From positions 1 through 6,030 of the forward strand of contig JAOUGF010000151.1 in NCBI GenBank assembly GCA_029857925.1: a stretch of 6,030 nucleotides of DNA, in the 5' to 3' direction. Under the pieces are notes generated by a model. The model searched no databases, was not told the origin of the DNA, and worked only from the letters and a program-made list of their open reading frames with translations. Both the position numbers and the translations under genes were made by a program. How positions within the stretch are numbered: the first letter of the stretch is position 1; the number at the start of each line of letters is the position of its first letter. Below are positions 1 to 4,810 of this stretch, piece after piece. The DNA is from Gammaproteobacteria bacterium. Its GTDB lineage: Bacteria > Pseudomonadota > Gammaproteobacteria > S012-40.

Positions 1-1554
1 CCAGACGTGACCGTATTGACCACGACCACCGGACTGACGCACGAACTTGCCTTCTTGTTCGATCGACTTGCGTATCGTTTCGCGGTAGGCCACTTGCGGC
101 GCACCGACATTGGCCTCGACCTTATATTCACGTTTCATGCGATCGACGATGATTTCGAGGTGTAACTCGCCCATACCAGAGATGATGGTCTGGCCGGATT
201 CTTCATCGGTGTGCACGCGGAACGACGGATCTTCTTGCGCCAACTTGGACAACGCGATACCCATCTTTTCCTGATCGACCTTGGTCTTAGGTTCAATCGC
301 CATCGAGATAACAGGCTCAGGGAAGATCATGCGTTCCAGCGTAATGATGTGATTGGGATCGCACAACGTATCACCCGTCGTGACGTCCTTCAGACCAACA
401 CCTGCCGCGATATCTCCGGCATACACTTCTTTTATTTCTTCACGTGAGTTCGCGTGCATCTGCACGATACGACCTACGCGTTCTTTGCGATCTTTAACCG
501 GGTTAAACACCGTATCACCGGAGTTCAACACACCCGAGTAAACACGGAAGAACGTCAGCGTACCAACGAACGGATCGGCGGCGATCTTAAATGCCAGCGC
601 GGAAAACGGCTCTTTGTCGTCGGCATGACGTTCTGCAACCGTCTCGGCCTTGTCGTCCAATGTACCCTTGATCGCAGGACGCTCGGTCGGCGACGGCAGA
701 TAGTGAATGACGGAATCGAGCATCGCTTGCACGCCTTTGTTTTTAAAGGCAGAACCACAAACGCACGGTACGATTTCACCCTTCAGCGTGCGTGCACGCA
801 AGCCCTTACGAATCTCGTCCTCGGTCAGCGCAACGCCTTCGAGGTATTTGTTCATATACTCTTCATTGGCCTCAGCAGCGGCTTCGACCATTTTTTCACG
901 CCACTTGGCGGTTTCCTCTTTCATGTTGGCCGGGATATCTTCCGCTGAGTAGGTCATACCCTTGTCGGCTTCGTTCCACATGATCGCCTTGTTGCGCACC
1001 AAGTCGATAACACCCTTGAAATGCTCTTCCGCGCCGATAGGCAAATAGATAGGCACAGGGTTGGCACCCAGGCGTTTACGAATCTGCTCAATCACGCGCA
1101 AGAAGTTCGCGCCGGCGCGATCCATCTTATTGATGAAGGCCAGACGTGGCACGCCGTATTTATTGCCTTGACGCCACACGGTCTCAGACTGGGGCTCTAC
1201 ACCGCCCACCGCGCAGAACAGCGCGCATGCGCCGTCCAGCACACGCAGCGAACGCTCCACTTCGATCGTGAAGTCCACGTGTCCGGGGGTGTCGATGATA
1301 TTGATGCGATGCTCGGCAAATTGCTTATCCATGCCCGACCAGAAACAGGTGGTCGCCGCAGAGGTGATCGTGATACCACGCTCTTGCTCTTGCTCCATCC
1401 AATCCATGGTCGCGGTACCGTCGTGTACCTCGCCCAGTTTGTGCGACACACCGGTATAAAACAAAACGCGCTCGGTGGTAGTCGTCTTACCGGCATCGAT
1501 GTGCGCCATGATACCGATGTTACGATAGCGTTCAATAGGGGTTTTACGGGCCAC
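1..1554 (-). CDS. fusA: Elongation factor G, 3' end cut by window edge
   Basis: EF-G is the cytoplasmic GTPase that drives tRNA-mRNA translocation on the ribosome and, with RRF, ribosome recycling. I translated 518 uninterrupted codons. The GTPase motifs are all present: P-loop AHIDAGKT (residues 17-24), switch I RGITI (59-63), DTPGH (88-92, with the catalytic His92) and NKMD (142-145). Domains II and III follow, with SALAFKIAADPFVG near the start of domain II and GMGELHLEIIVDRMKRE in domain III. The readable part ends just inside domain IV at SGGRGQYGH. The family is about 700 residues, so roughly 180 C-terminal residues lie outside the window. The start is GTG at 1554, chosen because it gives the conserved N-terminus (V/M)ARKTPIERYRNIGI and has a GGAG site 8 nt upstream. 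It is the third gene of the operon, 26 nt after rpsG. No disruption was seen. Confidence 0.98.
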   Translation of the reverse strand, partial: MARKTPIERYRNIGIMAHIDAGKTTTTERVLFYTGVSHKLGEVHDGTATMDWMEQEQERGITITSAATTCFWSGMDKQFAEHRINIIDTPGHVDFTIEVERSLRVLDGACALFCAVGGVEPQSETVWRQGNKYGVPRLAFINKMDRAGANFLRVIEQIRKRLGANPVPIYLPIGAEEHFKGVIDLVRNKAIMWNEADKGMTYSAEDIPANMKEETAKWREKMVEAAAEANEEYMNKYLEGVALTEDEIRKGLRARTLKGEIVPCVCGSAFKNKGVQAMLDSVIHYLPSPTERPAIKGTLDDKAETVAERHADDKEPFSALAFKIAADPFVGTLTFFRVYSGVLNSGDTVFNPVKDRKERVGRIVQMHANSREEIKEVYAGDIAAGVGLKDVTTGDTLCDPNHIITLERMIFPEPVISMAIEPKTKVDQEKMGIALSKLAQEDPSFRVHTDEESGQTIISGMGELHLEIIVDRMKREYKVEANVGAPQVAYRETIRKSIEQEGKFVRQSGGRGQYGHVW

Positions 1555-1562
1555 GACGATAA

Positions 1563-1566
1563 CTCC
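1563..1566 (-). promoter_or_regulatory. Ribosome binding site of fusA
   Basis: On the minus strand GGAG stands 8 nt before the GTG at 1554. This supports the GTG start over any internal ATG; the first internal ATG is Met16, inside the conserved block that precedes the P-loop. Confidence 0.75.
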
Positions 1567-1580
1567 AAATAATTCCAGTT

Positions 1581-2051
1581 TTACCAGCGATAATGCGCAA
1601 AGGCCTTATTCGCCTCCGCCATACGATGGGTATCTTCTTTCTTTTTGATCGCATTGCCACGGCTTTCCGCGGCTTCACCGATTTCTGCGGCCAAACGCAT
1701 GCCCATGGATTTCTCACCGCGGGCGCGGGCGGAATCGGCTAACCAACGCATCGCCAACGCCATGGAGCGGTCATGCCGCACTTCGACGGGCACCTGGTAG
1801 GTCGCGCCACCGACGCGGCGGGATTTCACTTCCACCATCGGGCGCACGTTATCCAGCGCTTGCACGAAGAGGTCCAGCGGGTTCTTGCTGGATTTCTTGG
1901 ACAACTGCTCCAGGGCGCCATAGATGATGCGCTCAGCGACGGATTTTTTACCGCTACGCATAACCATATTCACAAAACGGGCGACGACCGGGCTCTTGTA
2001 CTTCGGATCCGGCAATGTTGTACGCTTAGGGACTTCTCTTCTACGTGGCAT
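1581..2051 (-). CDS. rpsG: 30S ribosomal protein S7
   Basis: S7 is a primary 16S rRNA-binding protein that nucleates assembly of the 30S head and contacts the E and P site tRNAs. The 156-residue product begins MPRRREVPKR and carries the family signatures LPDPK (14-18), SGKKSVAERI, VRPMVEVKSRRVGGATYQVPVEVR and the C-terminal HRMAEANKAFAHYRW. It ends exactly at that RW, as in the short form of the family and unlike the longer E. coli K-12 protein. The ATG at 2051 has only a weak AGG-type ribosome site about 8 nt upstream, so its translation may depend partly on coupling to rpsL. It lies 28 nt after rpsL and 26 nt before fusA. In E. coli S7 is the autogenous repressor of this operon through a site between rpsL and rpsG; the gap here is much shorter. 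Confidence 0.98.
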   Translation of the reverse strand: MPRRREVPKRTTLPDPKYKSPVVARFVNMVMRSGKKSVAERIIYGALEQLSKKSSKNPLDLFVQALDNVRPMVEVKSRRVGGATYQVPVEVRHDRSMALAMRWLADSARARGEKSMGMRLAAEIGEAAESRGNAIKKKEDTHRMAEANKAFAHYRW

Positions 2052-2079
2052 GGTGTATACCTATCTACTGTTCGCTAAA

Positions 2080-2454
2080 TTACGATTTGGGACGCTTGGT
2101 GCCGTATTTAGAACGGCCCTGTTTGCGATCCTTGACCCCGGACGTATCCAAGCAACCGCGCACCGTGTGGTAACGCACACCTGGCAGATCCTTCACGCGG
2201 CCGCCACGGATCAGCACCACGCTATGCTCTTGCAGGTTGTGGCCTTCGCCGCCGATGTAGGTAATCACTTCATAGCCGTTGGTCAAACGCACCTTTGCTA
2301 CCTTGCGCAAGGCCGAATTCGGCTTCTTGGGGGTAGTGGTGTACACGCGTGTACACACGCCGCGCTTTTGCGGACAACCCGCCAAGGCCGGCACTTTTGT
2401 CTTCATCACCGCGCGCTCGCGCGGTTTGCGTACCAACTGGTTCACTGTTGCCAT
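2080..2454 (-). CDS. rpsL: 30S ribosomal protein S12
   Basis: S12 sits at the 30S decoding centre, controls translational accuracy and is the classic streptomycin-resistance target. The 124-residue product is full length and nearly colinear with E. coli S12: ATVNQLVRKPR at the N-terminus, CPQKRGVCTRVYTTTPKKPNSALRK (27-51), YIGGEGHNLQEHSV (66-79) and RGGRVKDLPGVRYHTVRG (83-100). Lys43 and Lys88 (42 and 87 when the initiator Met is not counted) are the wild-type, streptomycin-sensitive residues. Asp89 is the position that RimO methylthiolates in E. coli. The ATG at 2454 has GGAG 7 nt upstream. It is the first gene of the str operon, directly behind the promoter at 2530-2558. Slightly unusual residues for the family are Cys101 in RGCLD and the N-terminal stretch RERAVMKTK. 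Confidence 0.98.
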   Translation of the reverse strand: MATVNQLVRKPRERAVMKTKVPALAGCPQKRGVCTRVYTTTPKKPNSALRKVAKVRLTNGYEVITYIGGEGHNLQEHSVVLIRGGRVKDLPGVRYHTVRGCLDTSGVKDRKQGRSKYGTKRPKS

Positions 2455-2455
2455 T

Positions 2456-2512
2456 CTAATGCTCCAAACAAAAACAATAACAGGCAGGACAGCCCCTGCC
2501 CGCCAAAGCCAT
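2456..2512 (-). CDS. Possible cysteine-rich leader peptide upstream of rpsL
   Basis: In the transcribed leader an ATG at 2512 opens 18 codons reading MALAGRGCPACYCFCLEH, then TAG. The stop is one base before the rpsL ATG (TAG-A-ATG). Four of the eleven residues from position 8 on are cysteine. No Shine-Dalgarno motif precedes the ATG, and the predicted transcription start is only about 11 nt upstream, so if translated it would be nearly leaderless or rely on weak initiation. The frame overlaps the leader hairpin (codons 5-10) and the rpsL ribosome site (codons 16-17), which would suit translational coupling or leader control. A chance frame of this length is quite possible, and part of the Cys richness comes from TG-rich sequence. 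I recognise no known leader peptide. Confidence 0.25.
   Translation of the reverse strand: MALAGRGCPACYCFCLEH
2462..2465 (-). promoter_or_regulatory. Ribosome binding site of rpsL, inside a short upstream frame
   Basis: GGAG lies 7 nt before the rpsL ATG on the minus strand. It falls in the last codons (TTG GAG) of the short open frame at 2456-2512, so any ribosome translating that frame would pass over or occupy the rpsL initiation site. Confidence 0.75.
2483..2500 (-). promoter_or_regulatory. Leader hairpin with T-rich tail (attenuator-like)
   Basis: On the minus strand GGCAGG, a six-base loop and CCTGCC form a perfect 6-bp GC-rich stem. It is followed by TGTTATTGTTTTTGTTTGG. This resembles an intrinsic terminator placed between the str promoter and rpsL, but the T tract is interrupted by G and A and begins imperfectly. 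It could act as a weak attenuator, a pause site or an mRNA-stabilising 5' structure. Confidence 0.35.
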
Positions 2513-2529
2513 GGAAACCAAGGCGCGAG

Positions 2530-2558
2530 ATTCTATAAGTAGGGGATAGCGATGTCAA
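2530..2558 (-). promoter_or_regulatory. Sigma-70 promoter of the str operon (rpsL-rpsG-fusA)
   Basis: On the minus strand a perfect -35 TTGACA (2558-2553) and a -10 TAGAAT (2535-2530, 5 of 6 consensus) are separated by exactly 17 bp. Transcription should start near 2523, giving a leader of about 70 nt before rpsL. The sequence after the -10 is CTCGCGCC, a GC-rich discriminator of the kind found at stable-RNA and ribosomal-protein promoters repressed by ppGpp/DksA. Stringent control is therefore inferred, not shown. It lies directly upstream of the first gene of a highly expressed operon, which supports the call. Confidence 0.82.
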
Positions 2559-2572
2559 GCGGCCTAAGCGGC
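2557..2572. repeat. Direct repeat of AAGCGGC at the edge of the str -35 box
   Basis: The heptamer AAGCGGC occurs at 2557-2563 and again at 2566-2572, a 9-bp period. The first copy overlaps the last two bases of the -35 element. It could be a binding site for a regulator at the upstream edge of the promoter, or chance. It is too short to judge alone. Confidence 0.3.
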
Positions 2573-2727
2573 GTTGGACGGTTATTTTAGTGCAATGTCC
2601 ACGAGAATGCCAGGTGGAACACCCTATATTCTCTTAGATACAGGTGAATCGCCCGTTTTTACGCCCCTTCACATAAAATGTCACCAAACACGCGCAGACC
2701 CCATCTATGGCGCGCGCACCACCACGC

Positions 2728-2756
2728 TTGAACCCATACTAGAATTAGCATATATA
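2728..2756 (+). promoter_or_regulatory. Candidate sigma-70 promoter, plus strand
   Basis: TTGAAC (2728-2733) and TATATA (2751-2756) are separated by 17 bp, each matching consensus at 4 of 6 bases including the TTGA core of the -35. A start near 2763 is predicted. No protein gene follows for nearly 400 bases, but two terminator-like hairpins do, which suggests a short non-coding transcript. Confidence 0.35.
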
Positions 2757-2762
2757 GCGTAG

Positions 2763-2856
2763 CGGCGCGGCAAGAGTTTCACATTGGCCGCACCTGCCTC
2801 ACACGGCCTAATGCGTAATGAAAGGGACTTTTAAGGCGCGTTCATTACCCTTTTTT
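2763..2856 (+). ncRNA. Candidate small RNA of about 95 nt
   Basis: The interval is bounded by the candidate promoter at 2728-2756 and a hairpin plus T6 run ending at 2856. Its 5' part can fold: GCGGC (2767-2771) pairs with GCCGC (2787-2791), extendable by two A-U pairs around a bulged G. Its 3' part is the GTAATGAA/TTCATTAC stem. A less structured segment of about 20 nt lies between (CACCTGCCTCACACGGCC...), where a target-pairing region might be. It matches no RNA family I recognise. The evidence is only the succession of promoter, fold and terminator, with no conservation data. Confidence 0.25.
2815..2856 (+). terminator. Terminator-like hairpin with T6 tail
   Basis: GTAATGAA (2815-2822) and TTCATTAC (2841-2848) form a perfect 8-bp stem with an 18-nt loop. 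The stem is followed by CC and six T. The stem is AU-rich and the loop large, so it would be weak as an intrinsic terminator. A competing pairing exists, AAAGGG (2821-2826) with CCCTTT (2848-2853); the two cannot form together. The T run is only on the plus-strand side, which sets the orientation. Confidence 0.4.
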
Positions 2857-2870
2857 GACTAGCGTGGGGC

Positions 2871-2897
2871 AAAGCCGACGTGAAACAGCGGCTTTTT
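2871..2897 (+). terminator. Rho-independent terminator-like hairpin
   Basis: AAAGCCG (2871-2877) pairs perfectly with CGGCTTT (2889-2895) around an 11-nt loop, and the T run continues to 2897. This is the usual A-tract, GC stem and T-tract arrangement for the plus strand, though only four pairs are GC. On the minus strand the T run is just three bases. It follows the hairpin at 2815-2856 by 14 bases, so the two may act as a tandem pair. Confidence 0.5.
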
Positions 2898-3002
2898 ACA
2901 ATCAAGACACATAACACATTGTATTTATTATTATTTGCATTGTCGCTTTTTACAGACATCTTGCGTAAATGGAAACTTTTATCTAAGGTTAGGCTTCATT
3001 TT

Positions 3003-3019
3003 TTCGCCCTTCTGGCGAA
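3003..3019. repeat. Short inverted repeat upstream of the lipoprotein gene
   Basis: TTCGCC (3003-3008) and GGCGAA (3014-3019) form a perfect 6-bp inverted repeat with a 5-nt centre. It has no T run on its 3' side on either strand, so it does not look like a terminator. It lies immediately upstream of the candidate promoter at 3024-3053 and might be an operator, but could be chance. Confidence 0.25.
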
Positions 3020-3023
3020 TATC

Positions 3024-3053
3024 TTGCCTAAGAACATCGAATCAGAATATTTT
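3024..3053 (+). promoter_or_regulatory. Weak candidate promoter for the DUF1800-like/DUF1501 operon
   Basis: TTGCCT (3024-3029) and TATTTT (3048-3053) are separated by 18 bp, each 4 of 6 matches to consensus. It would give a leader of roughly 85 nt before the ATG at 3145. The region is AT-rich and other weak combinations are possible, so this is only the best of several poor candidates. Confidence 0.2.
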
Positions 3054-3144
3054 AGGTCATATTCATGGCCAACTGTAGTAGCAATGTTGAGGGTTTTGTC
3101 GTTTAAAACGTCACCGGGGATGGAATAACCCCTCAGAGGAAATT

Positions 3145-4791
3145 ATGAAAATTCACTATCTTTTGCTTTTCCCATTAACACTTGGCCTGTCCTCGTGCTT
3201 GATCGAATCCAACCAGCCCAAGCCCAGCAGCGGTGAAAACCCACTGGGGCTGGTTACCAGCGGCCCTGCTCGGTATTTGAGCAAACAAACCTATGACTCG
3301 CTCACACCCGTGCAGCAGTTCCAAGTCGCGAATAAATTATTAGGCACGCTGTATAAGGGCATCAGCGCGCGTGACTTTTTTGACATGAGCGCGGGCTTCA
3401 GCAATCCGCGCGCGAAGGGCGTGGATGTGATTGGGGATGCGCAACGGGCGTTGAAGGAACCGATGGATAGAACGGAATTTAGCCAAAGGAATACTGAACT
3501 ACAGCACAAGTACCTTTCAACTTATAACAGCGCAACCAAAACCTACGCACCGAGGGAGGTTAGAGAAACGGCCTACGCCGCGCCGCTCGCTATCATGCAC
3601 GGGCTCCCGTTAAGCAAGGAACACTTCGCCTATTGGGTTGCATATCTGCTTACAAACAATATCCTATTCTCACCCGCAGGCGAAATGGACTCCGTATTTT
3701 CCGAGGATGTTGAAAGGATATATAACACCCTCGCCGATGCGATACTGCATGACCGCCCTATCGGCGACATCGTTTATGATCACATGATTTCGCAGTCAAA
3801 TTGGCGGCGATTCCGATCGCCGGAAGATAACGTGCGTGAAATGATGGAAATTTATTTATTGCGATTCCGCGACGATGAAGTTCCCCGCGCCGCCCAGGCG
3901 TGCAAAAACTGGTTTTTAACGTCAGACGACGAAGGCTATCAACTTCGCATCACCAGCGACGTCAACGATGTGCCCGTTCCTGATGTGTTGGACACAAACA
4001 GCATAGTAACCTGTTACGATTTCTATCGCAGAATCGCAACTCATCCCGCCCTAATTCCGACAATGGTTGCACGTGCGGTGGATCTCATGTTCCCCAATTA
4101 TCCGACTGACCAACGCGCGGCATTAGTGAACAGTATTACGCAATCTCATCCTACACGATTCGATCAAATTTTCGCCTCCGTTGTGTTTTCTGAAGAGTAT
4201 CTTTTGCATAACGCGCGGATGAAAATTTATGAAGAAAATCACATGAATTATCTTGCTCGAATGAAGCACGAGCCGTTACCGGCCAATGACAAGACAACCG
4301 ACTATTTTGTTAACCTAACCGGCGAAAGAACAAACAACGACGCCCCAACGTTAAGGATGATGAACCAAGGCGCGCTGTACTACAAACTGGGCCGACTATT
4401 CGGCACGCCGACCGACACCCTTAGCGTCTCCTATGCGCACAAGGCCTTGCGCGAGCAATTCCGGAATTATAGAGGGGATGTGGCAACCAACGCAAATGCA
4501 AAATTGAGTTGGTTTGAGTCCCTCATCAATAATCCAGAGGCGATACAATTAAACGATGATGACTTTCTGCGTTATGTATTTATAAATGTCACCGGTCGCA
4601 TGCCCAGCACTACAGAATTCGACAAACTAAAGGCGTTATTTGGCCCTACCGCCAAAGGCGGTCAAGGTTGGTTGCCGTTGCCGACATACAAACCTTTACC
4701 CAATATAGATCGCATCTCGGCCATGCAAAACGTTGCGCGATCGGTCTTCGACTACACGTCGCGCTTAGTCGAAATTTACGCATACAACTAG
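3145..4791 (+). CDS. Outer-membrane-type lipoprotein, distant DUF1800-like
   Basis: The product has 548 residues. Its N-terminus MKIHYLLLFPLTLGLSSC is a lipoprotein signal with lipobox LSSC, so Cys18 would be lipidated; Leu at +2 predicts sorting to the outer membrane. A low-complexity linker rich in Pro, Ser and Asn follows (20-35). The body recalls DUF1800 proteins: HFAYWVAYLLTNNILFSP (160-177), SPEDNVREMMEIYLLRF (225-241), which mirrors the family's NYAREL(L/M)ELHTLG element, and ATHPALIPTMVARAVDLMFPN (298-318). Near the C-terminus DDFLRYVFINVTGRMPSTTEFDKL (472-495) resembles LGR-type repeats. The similarity is from memory and weak. Apart from Cys18, only Cys253 and Cys290 are present. The ATG at 3145 has AGAGGA 4 nt upstream. 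The gene is 19 nt from the DUF1501 gene, the usual partner of DUF1800 genes. Molecular function is unknown. Lipoprotein and partner are certain enough; the family call is moderate. Confidence 0.75.
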   Translation: MKIHYLLLFPLTLGLSSCLIESNQPKPSSGENPLGLVTSGPARYLSKQTYDSLTPVQQFQVANKLLGTLYKGISARDFFDMSAGFSNPRAKGVDVIGDAQRALKEPMDRTEFSQRNTELQHKYLSTYNSATKTYAPREVRETAYAAPLAIMHGLPLSKEHFAYWVAYLLTNNILFSPAGEMDSVFSEDVERIYNTLADAILHDRPIGDIVYDHMISQSNWRRFRSPEDNVREMMEIYLLRFRDDEVPRAAQACKNWFLTSDDEGYQLRITSDVNDVPVPDVLDTNSIVTCYDFYRRIATHPALIPTMVARAVDLMFPNYPTDQRAALVNSITQSHPTRFDQIFASVVFSEEYLLHNARMKIYEENHMNYLARMKHEPLPANDKTTDYFVNLTGERTNNDAPTLRMMNQGALYYKLGRLFGTPTDTLSVSYAHKALREQFRNYRGDVATNANAKLSWFESLINNPEAIQLNDDDFLRYVFINVTGRMPSTTEFDKLKALFGPTAKGGQGWLPLPTYKPLPNIDRISAMQNVARSVFDYTSRLVEIYAYN

Positions 4792-4798
4792 ATTTAGC

Positions 4799-4803
4799 AG
4801 GAG
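4799..4803 (+). promoter_or_regulatory. Ribosome binding site of the DUF1501 gene
   Basis: AGGAG lies 7 nt before the ATG at 4811, inside the 19-nt gap after the lipoprotein stop. It fixes the start that gives an N-terminal twin-arginine signal and argues for co-transcription of the two genes. Confidence 0.8.
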
Positions 4804-4810
4804 CAAGATC

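Larger units (their letters stand above)
2573..3144. other. Divergent intergenic region without a convincing protein gene
   Basis: This stretch separates the minus-strand str promoter from the plus-strand lipoprotein gene. I see no tRNA, rRNA, insertion sequence or CRISPR pattern. Two short plus-strand frames exist (2574-2762 from TTG, 62 codons; 2880-3128 from GTG, 82 codons). Neither has a good ribosome site or a recognisable product, and I do not call them as genes. The first half contains a candidate promoter and two terminator-like hairpins on the plus strand. From about 2895 to 3060 the sequence is clearly richer in A+T than its surroundings, as expected for a promoter region of the downstream operon. 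Confidence 0.7.

Noticed and set aside
454..1572. Long plus-strand frames (for example 454-948 and 1021-1572) over the left end
   Set aside because: They are antisense to fusA, whose minus-strand frame is intact and has every GTPase motif. Their products show no recognisable features.
1773..2538. Plus-strand frames over rpsG and rpsL (1773-2078, 1924-2538, 2279-2542)
   Set aside because: They are shadows of highly conserved ribosomal protein genes on the other strand, without ribosome sites or family resemblance.
2574..2762. 62-codon plus-strand frame starting with TTG
   Set aside because: It has no ribosome site, a rare start codon, no family resemblance, and it runs across the candidate promoter at 2728-2756.
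3003..3019. Inverted repeat considered as a terminator
   Set aside because: The T run precedes it on the plus strand and no T run follows it on either strand, so it cannot be an intrinsic terminator.
2880..3128. 82-codon plus-strand frame starting with GTG, just before the lipoprotein gene
   Set aside because: The start lies in the loop of the terminator-like hairpin 2871-2897, there is no proper ribosome site, the composition is that of AT-rich intergenic DNA, and the product looks random apart from a short hydrophobic run. A weak possibility remains.
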